Positions 15,366-24,409 of a stretch of DNA of 64,000 nucleotides are shown in pieces. The stretch is from positions 992,001 to 1,056,000 of the forward strand of contig NZ_JBHTDN010000001.1 of NCBI RefSeq assembly GCF_042666505.1, given 5' to 3'. A program made the position numbers and the translations under genes. Position 1 is the stretch's first letter. Every line of letters begins with the position of its first letter. This DNA comes from Parapedobacter sp042666505 (GTDB lineage Bacteria > Bacteroidota > Bacteroidia > Sphingobacteriales > Sphingobacteriaceae). The notes beneath the pieces were generated by a model that saw nothing but the letters and a program-made list of their open reading frames with translations, did no database searches and was not told where the DNA came from.

Positions 15366-15395
15366 CAAAGGTAAGTAAACCATTGGATCACGCAA
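15366..15395 (-). promoter_or_regulatory. Promoter (TTG-N19-TACCTTTG) of the MBL-fold hydrolase gene
   Basis: On the minus strand a TTG -33 element (15393-15395, in CTTTGC) is separated by 19 bp from a perfect -7 box TACCTTTG (15366-15373). Transcription would start near 15359, about 23 nt before the ATG at 15336. This is one of the two best-spaced promoters in the window. Confidence 0.6.
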
Positions 15396-15409
15396 AGTGC
15401 TGATTGGTA

Positions 15410-16927
15410 TTAATAATTAGGGTTTTGTATTAATGCCGGATTCAAGTCTATCTCGGTGTACGGAATCGGCCAATGATAATCGCGCTGCGGGTCGAAGTTG
15501 CGGGTTTCGATCACCGCTCCCGAATGGGTGTGTACAGGTCCGACCATTTCCTGCTCAATGGTTTTCCACCGCCGGATGTCGTAGAAATACGCCCCTTCGC
15601 CTGCCAGTTCAATGCGGCGTTCCAGCCGTATGGCTTCGCGCATGGCGTCCTTGTCGAGCCCGGCGGGCAAAGCAGGCATATCCACGGATGGCCGCTGCCT
15701 TACGGCGTTGACGGCGTCGTACACCGCTTGGGTTGCTCCATGGAGCTCGTTTAGTGCTTCGGCGTACATAAGCAGGACATCCGCATACCGCAGGATCACG
15801 TAGTTGACATCCGAGTTGGCAATGGTGCCGACGGTGGTTTCATTGTATTCCGTATACTTCCGGAACGTGTAGCCCGTTTGGTGCAGATCGGCGGCATCGG
15901 CCACCCGGTTACGCCAGGGCGCGCCGAGGTAAACAATGCTTTGAGCAAGACGTGGGTCCCGGTTGGCGTACGGGTTTTGCGGATCGTAAAGCGGGCTTTC
16001 TTCGATCGATAAGCCATCTTTCATCTGATACGCTTCAACCAGTTCCTGCAACGGTGCCTGGGTATTGTATTGGGCGTGAATGATATCGTAGCTGTTTCGT
16101 ACCTGAGGCGATTTAAAGCGCACATCAAAGATAATTTCGGAGTTGCCTTCGTTCGCCTTCCGGAACAAGCCGTTGTAATCCGGGAAGAGCACATACTTTT
16201 CCAGTGCGATCAGTTCGTCGATAGCCGAAACCACCTCGGTATACTCGTGGTCCTGGAGATGTACCTGTGCTTTCAGCGCCAAGGCCGCCCCTTTGGTTGC
16301 CCGGCCGCTTGAAGCAGCGGGATAATCTGCTGGCAGGCTTGCGATGGCATCGTTGAGATCCTGAAGAATTTGTTGCTTCACCTCGGCGTAGGCGGCTCGT
16401 GGCAGGGCTGAATGATCGGCGCCGTTGGGTGACGTGACCACGAGCGGTACCCCATTGAACAGCACGTTCAGTTTCTGGAAATAAAATGCCCGCAGGAATT
16501 TTGCCTCACCGACGAGCCGGGTTTTGAGCGCTTCATCCATTTCGATGGCTGGTACCCGATCGATGACCATGTTGCACCGGCCGATGCCGCGATAGCAGCC
16601 CCGCCATGTCACGAGGTTCATGCCGATGGTTGTGGCGGAGTGTGCACCGATGGCGAAATCATGCGCCGATTGGAAATTGTCTTTATGATAGGCATTTGGG
16701 GTCATTACCTCAAACATAAACGGAGTCTGTTCGTTGTACAGGTCGTTATGCAGCAGCGCTTGGTAGGCACTTGTTGTCGCTTCTTCGGCATGAGTCGCTG
16801 TTTTCCAAAAAGAGTCTTCGGTATAAAAATCGGTGGGCTTGGTATCGAGGAGGCTTTCGCACGATAGCAGGCACAGACAGACGGGGATCATTAACAGGAT
16901 TGATAATTTCTGATGTCTCATGTTCAT
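15410..16927 (-). CDS. SusD/RagB-family nutrient-uptake lipoprotein
   Basis: The 505-residue surface lipoprotein has a signal ending CLCLLSCESLLDTKP (Cys23 lipidated), the standard SusD opening. TPR-like helices include DSFWKTATHAEEATTSAY and LVGEAKFLRAFYFQKLNVLF (the conserved A-[EK]-x-x-F-x-R-A-x-x-Y signature). The protein ends with PIPYTEIDLNPALIQNPNY, again typical. SusD proteins cap the SusC channel and bind an oligosaccharide or other large nutrient. The gene starts 6 bp after the susC stop, so the two are co-transcribed. The substrate is not predictable. Confidence 0.95.
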   Translation of the reverse strand: MNMRHQKLSILLMIPVCLCLLSCESLLDTKPTDFYTEDSFWKTATHAEEATTSAYQALLHNDLYNEQTPFMFEVMTPNAYHKDNFQSAHDFAIGAHSATTIGMNLVTWRGCYRGIGRCNMVIDRVPAIEMDEALKTRLVGEAKFLRAFYFQKLNVLFNGVPLVVTSPNGADHSALPRAAYAEVKQQILQDLNDAIASLPADYPAASSGRATKGAALALKAQVHLQDHEYTEVVSAIDELIALEKYVLFPDYNGLFRKANEGNSEIIFDVRFKSPQVRNSYDIIHAQYNTQAPLQELVEAYQMKDGLSIEESPLYDPQNPYANRDPRLAQSIVYLGAPWRNRVADAADLHQTGYTFRKYTEYNETTVGTIANSDVNYVILRYADVLLMYAEALNELHGATQAVYDAVNAVRQRPSVDMPALPAGLDKDAMREAIRLERRIELAGEGAYFYDIRRWKTIEQEMVGPVHTHSGAVIETRNFDPQRDYHWPIPYTEIDLNPALIQNPNY

Positions 16928-16933
16928 GGCTTG

Positions 16934-19900
16934 TTAAAAGTTGACGGTTAAACCTGCGGTGTAGATTTTCACCGAAGGGTATTTGCCGATATGCTCACCG
17001 GTAAGGTCTTGCTCCGGATCGAACAGCTTCATCTTTGAAAATGTCAGCATGTTTTGGCCATTGACGAACAGTTGCAGCCGGTCGATGCCGATTTTACGAA
17101 GTGCCGCGTTCTGGAACGTGTAGGCCAGCTGTATGTTTTTAAGCCGCAGGTAGGAGGCGTCATACAGCCAGAAGTCGGAGTCGGAAAAATTCTCTGCGGT
17201 ATATTGGTGCCGCGTGGTGATGCGGGGCAATGAAGCGTTGGGATTTTCCGGAGTCCACGAGTCGGTGATCCAATTTTTTGTCAGGCCGGCCCCGTTATTG
17301 AAGGGCATGGCCATGTTGCCGTTGAGCCGTACGCTTACATCAGATACACCCTGCCAAACCGTTGATAACGAGAATCCTTTGTAGCCGCCCGATAGGTTGA
17401 ATCCATAGGTGAAATCAGGAAATGTGCTGCCCGCGATGTAGCGGTCGTTGCCATCGATCTTGCCGTCTTCGTTGAGGTCCACATATTTGACGTCACCAGG
17501 GCCGACGCGGCTGGTGATGGTGGGGTAGCTGGCCACCTCTTCTTCCGTTTGGAACAATCCGTCGGTCTTGAGCAGGTACCACGATTCGATGGGGTCGCCG
17601 GCGCGGGTGATGCGGGATCCGCTGATAACTTCTTCGCCCATCAGTTCGACGACTTCGTTACGGATTTTGGTGAGGTGTGCACCCAGCTGGTAGGTGAAAT
17701 CCCCCACACGATTGGTGTGGCTGAGGCTCACCTCGAAGCCGGAATTGTCGACTACGGCGAGGTTTTGCACCGGGCCGCCCAATGCGCCTACCTGCGCAGG
17801 CAAGGTAACCGCCCGAAGGATGCCGTCCGTCCGCTTGCGGAATACATCAAATTCGCCGGTCAGCTTGCCATTGAACAGACTCCAGTCCAGACCCAGATTG
17901 GACATCGTGGTGGTTTCCCAGCTTAACGTAGGGTCTTTACTCTGCGTGACTGCCGATCCGGGCGCATAGGTGCCGCCAAAGGGATAGCCCAATCCCAACG
18001 AAACGGAGTTGACGTACTGGAAGCGGCCGATTTCCTGGTTGCCGATCTGGCCCCACGATCCGCGGAGCTTGAGGTCATCCAACCACGTGGCGTCCTGGAG
18101 GAAAGATTCTTCGGAAAGCCGCCAACCCAGTGACAACGATGGAAAGAATCCCCACCGGTTGCCTTCGGCAAAGCGTGACGATCCGTCGTATCGGCTGTTG
18201 AATTCGAAAAGGTACCGGTTTCGGAAGTTGTACTGCAGACGGCCGAAGTAGGATAGGAGGGCATCTTCATACGACGTGCCGGTGGTAGCTTGGTTGGCCG
18301 TTCCGATGTTCAATTCAGGAAGCTCGGTAGTGGGAAATCCCTGCACGCTCGCTTGCCGCCAGCTGCCTTTAAACGTCTCGACGCTGAATCCGCCGAGGAC
18401 CGACAGGTTGTGGCTGCTTCCGAAGGTCTTCTCGTAGTTTAAGGTGCTGGTGGTATTTAGCCGCTGTTCTTTCGAACCGTAGTCAACCAAGGTGGCGACG
18501 GAGGCAGACGAGTAGCGCGTCGGCGCACCGGTTTTGACGTTGTATAGCATGGTCGGCGTGTTCCAGTCGCGCATGTCGTAACGGCCTTCGTTGGCCGATG
18601 CCCGGATGTTGAACAACAACCCGTCGATGATCCGATAGTTGAGCGCCAGGTTGATGAGCATCCGGTCGGTCACCTGTTTCTGGTAGTTTTCGGCCGCCCA
18701 GATCAGCGGGTTTTCAAATGAATTCTGGCCGGGGGTAAGTACCCAACTGTCGGGCCAGCGGCCGTCTTCCATTCGGCTGGCGGGTTGGATCGGGACCATC
18801 CGCATGATGCGGTTCATGACCGTGCTGATGCCGGCCTTAGGCTCGTCTTTGTCCCAGCGGCTTGCCATGACGCCACCTTCGATGCTCACGCGCTTCGAGA
18901 GTTCGGAATTGATCTTTAGGTTCAGCGAATACCGGTCGGCGCCGGTCATACCTTTCAATACGCCGTCCTGCCCGAGGTATCCGGCAGAAAGGTTGTACCG
19001 GGTTTTCTCGGTGCCGCCGGCAAACCGGATGTTGTGCTCTTGGATAGGTGCAGTGCTGAACATGAGGTCCATCCAATTGGTGTTGGGGTATACCAGGCTG
19101 GTTGGATTCGTCCGGAATTCATTGATCAGCTCTTCGGAATAGTAGGGATTACCGCCCTGATTGACCATGGCCTTGTTGTACCATTCCATGAAATCGACCG
19201 AGCTGTCAACGGCATCGGGCAAATAGGTAGCCTCCTGGGCACCGAAATAGTTGCTGTATTCGATGGTGGTCTGGTCGCGTTTGCCAAGTTTGGTGGTGAT
19301 CAGGACGACGCCGTTGGCGGCACGCGAACCGTAAATGGCAGACGAAGCAGCGTCTTTCAATACGCTGATGCTTTCGATATCTGCCGGGTTGACGGCACTA
19401 AGCGGATATTCCACACCGTCTACCAGCACGAGCGGATTGAGTTTACTGCCACCACCGATGGTGCCCACACCCCGGATACGGATCGTAGCCCCATCGGCTC
19501 CGGGTTGTCCACCGGCTTGGTTGACATAGATGCCCTGTACGCCCTGCAGTGCCTGGGAGGCATTGGTGATGGGCCGGTTGGCCAGATCATCGCCGTTGAC
19601 CACGGCCACCGAGCCGGTGACATTGATTTTCTTCTGGGTGCCGTAGCCAACTACCACGACTTCGCTCAGCGCTCCCTCGGCCGCTTGAAGCGTAAAAGAC
19701 AGCTCTACGGATTGACCGGATTGGATAGATACTTGCTTGCGCTGGGTAGTATATGAAACGTAGGTGACTTCCACATCATACACACCGGGCTGGGCGGAAA
19801 AGGTAAAAGCGCCTTCGCTATCGGTGGTATATGAACGGTTCAAGGTATTCACCGTAAGGGTCGCTCCGGCCAGGGGCTCGCCGCGGTCGTCCGTGACCCG

Positions 19901-20281
19901 GCCATGGATACGGCCGGGTTGCTGTGGTTTATAGAGCGTTATCGTGCCCTCAATCTCTTCTTTGAACAGGATGTCTGTACCGGCCAGGATGGCGGTTAGG
20001 ATTTTTTCCAGGGGCCGGTCACCGTATGCTGCGGGTTGGGCGGTCAGTCCGGCGACACCGAGGTGCCGTGCGTCATAGGCAAAGTCTACTTTCGCAGTTT
20101 GCGATAGGCGTTGTATAGCCTGCTCCAGCGTGGTCTGATGACCGATTACCAAACTAGCGGGCTTGCGTAGTGCCTGTCCGTTGGCTTCGGCCATCAGCAG
20201 CTGGGAACATGAAAAGACAAGGATGTAAAGTACGAGTGATATTCGCATAATTCGCTGCATATGCAGTGTAAAATTCTTCAT
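16934..20281 (-). CDS. SusC/RagA-family TonB-dependent transporter with STN domain
   Basis: The 1115-residue protein begins with a signal segment (ISLVLYILVFSCSQLLMA). It continues with an STN domain (TTLEQAIQRLSQTAKVDFAY, about 48-115), a CarboxypepD-regulatory-like domain (GRVTDDRGEPLAGATLTVNT), a TonB plug (EVVVVGYGTQKKINVTGSVA; ANGVVLITTKLG) and a C-terminal barrel ending in an aromatic (KIYTAGLTVNF). The STN domain is the feature that lets a transporter signal to a FecR anti-sigma factor, which fits the neighbouring FecR and ECF sigma genes. The start ATG at 20281 (MKNFTLHM) leaves 76 bp to the FecR gene. Confidence 0.95.
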   Translation of the reverse strand: MKNFTLHMQRIMRISLVLYILVFSCSQLLMAEANGQALRKPASLVIGHQTTLEQAIQRLSQTAKVDFAYDARHLGVAGLTAQPAAYGDRPLEKILTAILAGTDILFKEEIEGTITLYKPQQPGRIHGRVTDDRGEPLAGATLTVNTLNRSYTTDSEGAFTFSAQPGVYDVEVTYVSYTTQRKQVSIQSGQSVELSFTLQAAEGALSEVVVVGYGTQKKINVTGSVAVVNGDDLANRPITNASQALQGVQGIYVNQAGGQPGADGATIRIRGVGTIGGGSKLNPLVLVDGVEYPLSAVNPADIESISVLKDAASSAIYGSRAANGVVLITTKLGKRDQTTIEYSNYFGAQEATYLPDAVDSSVDFMEWYNKAMVNQGGNPYYSEELINEFRTNPTSLVYPNTNWMDLMFSTAPIQEHNIRFAGGTEKTRYNLSAGYLGQDGVLKGMTGADRYSLNLKINSELSKRVSIEGGVMASRWDKDEPKAGISTVMNRIMRMVPIQPASRMEDGRWPDSWVLTPGQNSFENPLIWAAENYQKQVTDRMLINLALNYRIIDGLLFNIRASANEGRYDMRDWNTPTMLYNVKTGAPTRYSSASVATLVDYGSKEQRLNTTSTLNYEKTFGSSHNLSVLGGFSVETFKGSWRQASVQGFPTTELPELNIGTANQATTGTSYEDALLSYFGRLQYNFRNRYLFEFNSRYDGSSRFAEGNRWGFFPSLSLGWRLSEESFLQDATWLDDLKLRGSWGQIGNQEIGRFQYVNSVSLGLGYPFGGTYAPGSAVTQSKDPTLSWETTTMSNLGLDWSLFNGKLTGEFDVFRKRTDGILRAVTLPAQVGALGGPVQNLAVVDNSGFEVSLSHTNRVGDFTYQLGAHLTKIRNEVVELMGEEVISGSRITRAGDPIESWYLLKTDGLFQTEEEVASYPTITSRVGPGDVKYVDLNEDGKIDGNDRYIAGSTFPDFTYGFNLSGGYKGFSLSTVWQGVSDVSVRLNGNMAMPFNNGAGLTKNWITDSWTPENPNASLPRITTRHQYTAENFSDSDFWLYDASYLRLKNIQLAYTFQNAALRKIGIDRLQLFVNGQNMLTFSKMKLFDPEQDLTGEHIGKYPSVKIYTAGLTVNF

Positions 20282-20357
20282 TCGATGTTGTTGTCTGAAA
20301 CGTGTGTAATTTGATGATCGATTGCCGGAATGGTACGTCGGCAAATCCCTGATGATG

Positions 20358-21344
20358 TCAATAGATGATTACTTCATAATCTTTCCTCCTAAATTGGTTT
20401 TGATGAATCGAACAGATAATGCGCAACGTTTCATCCAGCCGGTTGGTGGTGCGGATAACCAAACTGTAGCGATGGTCATGAATCGCTTGGCTGCCGGCTT
20501 TAAGCTCGACGCCGTACGTGTTGAAAAATGCCAGTGCAACGTTTTCAAACGAGGCGTCGCGCAAATGGGTGGCCCCTTCGCGCCAGCTCGCCGTCGTATG
20601 GGAAACGCCTTCGTTCAGTGTGTGGCTGCCGCTCCGCGTGTCGAATATCAGTTGCTGCGCTTCGGTAAGCGGTGCCGCCAGCTGGTGTTGGTTACTGTCC
20701 GCTACGGCAACCTTTCCATGTGTCACGGTAACCGATATGGAGCCCAGACGCTTGTACGCATTTACATTGAAGGCTGTACCCAGCACCCGTGTGGATAAGC
20801 CACGGCTGTGCACGACGAAGGGTTTCGACGGGTCGTGGGCCACTTCGAAATACGCTTCGCCCTCATCGAGATACAGCGCCCGCGTTGGTTTCCCAAACGA
20901 CTTCGGGACGCGTAACGAGCTCAGGGCATTCACCCACACCATCGAGCCATCCGGTAAGGTGATCTTTTTGACCTGGCCGACCGCCGTTTCCACTTGCTGA
21001 TAAGTCAGCGTCGCCGAAGACGATGCCGCTTGTGCCGTGCGGTGGGCAGCTGGATTTTGTTCTTGGAAGAATACTGCCCACGATACCCCCAGTACCATAA
21101 GCGCGCTGGCTGCGTAGGCGAGGTACCCGCGGTAGGGGATGCGCTTAGGGGGCATCCAATGACCGGATACCTCGGTATGGAGTTGCGAACCGATCCGCGC
21201 AGATTCTGCTTCGCAGCCAAAAACCTCGGCATCGTCCAGTTCGCGGTACGAATCATACCAGGTGTCGATCGTCTTTTTCTCGCTGTCGGATGCGGAACCG
21301 CTTACATACCGGCGAAGGAGCTGTTTGAATGTTTTGTTATCCAA
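20358..21344 (-). CDS. FecR-family anti-sigma factor
   Basis: The 328-residue protein has a cytoplasmic N-terminal helical part (TFKQLLRRYVSGSASDSEKK), one membrane helix at about residues 90-112 (YLAYAASALMVLGVSWAVFF), and a periplasmic FecR domain. The FecR part shows TAVGQVKKITLPDGSMVWVN and FEVAHDPSKPFVVHSRGLST, then LGTAFNVNAY. The C-terminal piece (ASFENVALAFFNTYGVELKA) is the DUF4974 domain that contacts the STN domain of the transporter. It would hold the ECF sigma factor encoded upstream until SusC binds its ligand. Gene order sigma-fecR-susC-susD is standard. Confidence 0.95.
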   Translation of the reverse strand: MDNKTFKQLLRRYVSGSASDSEKKTIDTWYDSYRELDDAEVFGCEAESARIGSQLHTEVSGHWMPPKRIPYRGYLAYAASALMVLGVSWAVFFQEQNPAAHRTAQAASSSATLTYQQVETAVGQVKKITLPDGSMVWVNALSSLRVPKSFGKPTRALYLDEGEAYFEVAHDPSKPFVVHSRGLSTRVLGTAFNVNAYKRLGSISVTVTHGKVAVADSNQHQLAAPLTEAQQLIFDTRSGSHTLNEGVSHTTASWREGATHLRDASFENVALAFFNTYGVELKAGSQAIHDHRYSLVIRTTNRLDETLRIICSIHQNQFRRKDYEVIIY

Positions 21345-21420
21345 GATTACGTATCCTTTTTATAGAGGAGTAACCCGGCAGCACCAAATCTACTTTGATT
21401 TACTGTTAAGTGTTCATGAA

Positions 21421-22005
21421 TTAATGGTGAACAAGGCTCAGGAAAAGCGAAAGGCCCAGTAAAAGCTCACCCTGATGGTGCTTGGTGAGTTTTTGCCGTA
21501 GCCGCCGGACGGCTTCGGAAATATGGTTTGAAACGGTTTGCTCGGCCAATCCCAGTTTCTCAGCGATTTCTTTGATGCTGCGGTTTTCGCAGCGGAGCAG
21601 AAAGGATTGCTTCATGTTTTCGGGCATGCCGTGGAGCGCTATGTCCAGCGACTGCTCCAGGACATGACGTGAAAGGGGATCGGACTCCGGTTCGACGACT
21701 AGCTCCATCTGGGCCATAGCCAGGTCTATCACATGCTGTTTGACGCGTTCTGACCGGAAGTGATTGAGGGTTTGCAGTTTTACAGCCCCGCGCAGGAACT
21801 GTTCAAGCGTGGTACGTACGCGCAGGGATTTGCGGTTTTGCCAGATGCTGATCAGGACGTTCTGTACGATGTCTTTGGCAGCATCTTCATCCGGAACGCG
21901 GCTATACGCTATTTTGTACAGCAGTTTCCAATACCGATGATAAAGCTGTTCGTAAGCGTCCGGGGTGCCTGATCGCAACGCATCAATCAAAGCGGATTCT
22001 GTCAT
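21421..22005 (-). CDS. ECF sigma factor of the SusCD locus
   Basis: The 194-residue protein has sigma region 2 (AYEQLYHRYWKLLYKIAYSR, then DEDAAKDIVQNVLISIWQ) and region 4 (LRCENRSIKEIAEKLGLAEQTVSNHISEAVRRLRQ). The C terminus ends in a short hydrophobic tail (LLLGLSLFLSL), common in Bacteroidota FecI-like sigma factors. Start: ATG at 22005 (MTESALIDAL); the 11 upstream codons of the open frame lie over the promoter. Its own promoter is seen at 22027-22054. The FecR gene follows 76 bp downstream. Confidence 0.9.
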   Translation of the reverse strand: MTESALIDALRSGTPDAYEQLYHRYWKLLYKIAYSRVPDEDAAKDIVQNVLISIWQNRKSLRVRTTLEQFLRGAVKLQTLNHFRSERVKQHVIDLAMAQMELVVEPESDPLSRHVLEQSLDIALHGMPENMKQSFLLRCENRSIKEIAEKLGLAEQTVSNHISEAVRRLRQKLTKHHQGELLLGLSLFLSLVHH

Positions 22006-22026
22006 CACTGTTCCTGATATGCACGG

Positions 22027-22054
22027 CAAAAATACCAAAGCAGTGTTAAGGCAA
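22027..22054 (-). promoter_or_regulatory. Promoter of the sigma-fecR-susCD operon (TTG-N17-TATTTTTG)
   Basis: On the minus strand TATTTTTG (22027-22034) is a perfect -7 box and TTG (22052-22054) a -33 element with a 17-bp spacer. The start of transcription would be near 22020, giving a leader of about 15 nt before the ATG at 22005. Confidence 0.5.
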
Positions 22055-22197
22055 TGTTATGTTTCGAACTCGGAACCAGGTATGGCAGAAGGACTAATTT
22101 GCCCGGCGGACAATATGTCGGAAATAACCGAAAGTCTCTGGTTTTATGATGACGCACTCGCTCGGGTGAAAAAGAAAAAATAAACCGTCATAATTGC

Positions 22198-22205
22198 TAA
22201 CTTTG
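22198..22205 (+). promoter_or_regulatory. Candidate -7 box (TAACTTTG) before the PaiA-like gene
   Basis: TAACTTTG matches TAnnTTTG, but no TTG is present at the usual -33 spacing. A transcript from here would carry about 230 nt before the acetyltransferase ATG at 22440, including a 60-codon open frame starting at 22211. Confidence 0.35.
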
Positions 22206-22210
22206 GAGGT

Positions 22211-22393
22211 ATGAAGACGTATTACGAGCATAAAAAGGTTTCGAATATAGCCCTTTCTAGCCCGCTGTTGATCAAGACGGAACCTCCGAGCGATTACGGC
22301 CCGATCCATTCAACGGTAATCGCATCCGTGCAGCACCCTTGCAACGACAGCGACCGGACGCTGACCTTGTCGAAATTTGATCACTTGGGGTAA
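22211..22393 (+). CDS. Possible 60-residue leader peptide, doubtful
   Basis: This open frame begins at an ATG 5 bp after a -7-like box and 1 bp after GGAGG, so it would be almost leaderless. The product (starts MKTYYEHKKVSNIALS) has no signal, membrane helix or recognised motif. It is listed because it fills most of an otherwise empty 434-bp interval (22006-22439) and because its position relative to the promoter is unusual. Chance is a serious alternative. Confidence 0.2.
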   Translation: MKTYYEHKKVSNIALSSPLLIKTEPPSDYGPIHSTVIASVQHPCNDSDRTLTLSKFDHLG

Positions 22394-22439
22394 CGGCCGG
22401 TGACAACATTATTTACGTAGACAACTGAGAGGAACCAAG

Positions 22440-22958
22440 ATGATGAATATCCGTAAAGTAACACTAGCTGAAGTTGGACCGCTTCAGCAAATCGCCCGGC
22501 AGACTTTTTCCGATACATTTTCGTCAGTAAACAGTATAGAAAATATAGAAAAGTATCTTGCCGAACGATTGTCCATTGACGCCCTGAAGTCGGAATTGCA
22601 AAATGAAAATTCTGAATTCTACTTTGCTGAGGACCACGACAGGATCGTGGGATACTTGAAAATAAATGTTGGTAATGCTCAAACCGAACGGCAAGAGCCG
22701 GACGCACTTGAAATCGAGCGAATCTATGTCCTAAAGGAGTTCCAGGGTAAACGGGTAGGACAAAGATTGTATCAAAAAGCTGTTGAAATTGCAGGCGAAA
22801 AGAATGCCAGGTATGTTTGGCTAGGGGTTTGGGAGGAAAATGACCGGGCTATCGCGTTTTACAAAAAGTGTGGTTTTGCTGAATTTGACAAGCACATCTT
22901 TACATTGGGTACTGATGAGCAAACGGATATCATGATGAAATTGCAGTTGAAAGAATGA
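22440..22958 (+). CDS. GNAT acetyltransferase, PaiA-like
   Basis: The 172-residue protein matches the PaiA branch of GNAT enzymes, which acetylate spermidine and spermine. It begins MNIRKVTLAEVGPLQQIARQ and has the PaiA-type region ARQTFSDTFSSVNSIENIEKYL. The acetyl-CoA loop is LKEFQGKRVGQRLYQKAVEIA (Q-G-K-x-V-G), followed by YVWLGVWEENDRAIAFYKKCGF and the tail HIFTLGTDEQTDIMM, where G-x-x-x-Q-T-D is characteristic. A Met-Met start occurs at 22440/22443, preceded by GAGAGGA. The family assignment is from memory. Confidence 0.8.
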   Translation: MMNIRKVTLAEVGPLQQIARQTFSDTFSSVNSIENIEKYLAERLSIDALKSELQNENSEFYFAEDHDRIVGYLKINVGNAQTERQEPDALEIERIYVLKEFQGKRVGQRLYQKAVEIAGEKNARYVWLGVWEENDRAIAFYKKCGFAEFDKHIFTLGTDEQTDIMMKLQLKE

Positions 22959-22989
22959 AACATTGGACAGTTCGGTTCAAAGCAATGCC

Positions 22990-23244
22990 TTACTCCGGAT
23001 TTTTGCCTTCTTCCCAATATTTTTCGTTGACCGCGTCCCATGCGGCATGCATGATCACATCATCATGCTCTCCGTCGACCACCTGGCCGATCCACACGCC
23101 ACCCAGGTCATCGTAAAGTAGTACGCTGTCTGGATCCAAACCTTCGGGCTCGGTATCGGTCGGCGTGAAACGGAATTTGATTCCAGTAGGCAGATGCGTA
23201 ACGATACGTTCCAGCTCATCGGTGTCAATTTTGAAATCTTTCAT
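22990..23244 (-). CDS. Short acidic hypothetical protein
   Basis: The 84-residue frame on the minus strand reads MKDFKIDTDELERIVTHLPT and then GIKFRFTPTDTEPEGL. Its composition is strongly acidic (many Asp and Glu, net negative), with aromatic residues in the second half (GVWIGQVVDG; AAWDAVNEKYWEEG). It has no signal peptide or membrane segment, and I do not recognise the family. It is convergent with the PaiA-like gene, 31 bp apart. Regular codon use and absence of a competing frame support it as a real gene. Confidence 0.6.
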   Translation of the reverse strand: MKDFKIDTDELERIVTHLPTGIKFRFTPTDTEPEGLDPDSVLLYDDLGGVWIGQVVDGEHDDVIMHAAWDAVNEKYWEEGKNPE

Positions 23245-23520
23245 ACTTCCTCGTTTATAGCTATGCTTTCATTGGTAAACCCGCATGGCAACGGATTGTT
23301 TTATCCGCTATCTATACCAGAATAATAGCCAATTCGTTCTCGTCGAGTCGCAGTTTTGACCAAAGTCCTGTTTTCAGCTATTCCGTTCGGTATGGAAACG
23401 GCTATCTATGGAGAGTATGTTAATCGGGGAGATACCGAGTAGCGGAGATAGACATGCCGTATTTCTTGCCGGAAGTTTTTATCTTTTCAGGCTGAAAATT
23501 TACGCTCGAAATCGCATGCC

Positions 23521-24345
23521 ATGGACATCCATATCGATACGATCTACCCCCTTACGCACCCCAAACCGGAAGACCGTCCGTTGTATCAGATTTTTCTGCT
23601 TGGGGAACCGGTAGAAATTGTGGTCGACTTGGTGCGCTACAAAACGACCTCGACGTCGCTGCTTTTTCTAAGTCCATACCAACATCTTGCGTGGGAAAAA
23701 CCGGTTTTACAGCCAGTTATCCAAATTTTGTTTCACGGCGATTTCTACTGCATTGAATACCATAAAAAAGAAGTGGCCTGCAATGGCCTGTTATTCAATA
23801 ATATCTATCTTCAACCGTTTGTGAATGTGCCGGCAACGCTATATGAGGAGATTGTATACCTCGTCAGCAAGATGAAGAACGAGTTAGGTTCCAAGGCGCC
23901 ATTCTCGGCCTCCGTATTAAAAGCCTACCTACAGCTTATTCTCGCCCTGTCGAGCAAGGTCAAAAAGCAGCAGGTAGGTATCGATGTGCCTACCGATCAT
24001 GCGGAGATGCAGCTAGGAGGGATGTTCCAGCAATTATTGGAGGAACATTTTTCAACCGTTAGATCGGTAAGCTTCTATGCCGGCAAACTGAACCTGAGTA
24101 CAGACGCGTTCAGCAGGAAAATAAAACGGCAGCTGGGTAAATTACCCTCTGTATTTATTCAAGAGCGTGTGATTTTGGAAGCTAAGAAATTACTCCATCT
24201 TACCTACTTATCGGTAAAGGAAATCGCGCTGCGACTTCATTTTGACGACGAACATTACTTCAGCAGGTATTTCAAGAAATATGTAGGGGTTTCGCCTTCC
24301 GAATTTCGAGCGACGGTTGGCATATCGATTGTCGCAACGAAATAG
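23521..24345 (+). CDS. AraC-family transcriptional regulator
   Basis: The 274-residue protein has an N-terminal sensory part (LLFLSPYQHLAWEKPVLQPV and CIEYHKKEVACNGLLFNN, cupin-like) and a C-terminal AraC DNA-binding domain at about 170-270. In that domain VSFYAGKLNLSTDAFSRKIK and EIALRLHFDDEHYFSRYFKK are the two helix-turn-helix motifs, followed by VGVSPSEFR. The upstream 276 bp (23245-23520) contain no other gene. It is 64 bp upstream of an RclC/YkgB-like membrane gene in the same direction. In enterobacteria the AraC protein RclR controls rclABC, so a regulatory link is plausible. The RclR redox Cys pattern is not evident. Confidence 0.85.
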   Translation: MDIHIDTIYPLTHPKPEDRPLYQIFLLGEPVEIVVDLVRYKTTSTSLLFLSPYQHLAWEKPVLQPVIQILFHGDFYCIEYHKKEVACNGLLFNNIYLQPFVNVPATLYEEIVYLVSKMKNELGSKAPFSASVLKAYLQLILALSSKVKKQQVGIDVPTDHAEMQLGGMFQQLLEEHFSTVRSVSFYAGKLNLSTDAFSRKIKRQLGKLPSVFIQERVILEAKKLLHLTYLSVKEIALRLHFDDEHYFSRYFKKYVGVSPSEFRATVGISIVATK

Positions 24346-24409
24346 TTCACGACGAAACCGTTTTTGTCCATTCCCCTGCGCATCGTTGTCGCATATTTTT
24401 GTGCTTAAA

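Noticed and set aside
19034..19756. Long open frame antisense to susC (240 codons)
   Set aside because: It lies wholly within the complement of a confident SusC gene, has no family signature and its codons mirror the Ser/Gly-rich coding strand, so it is a shadow frame.
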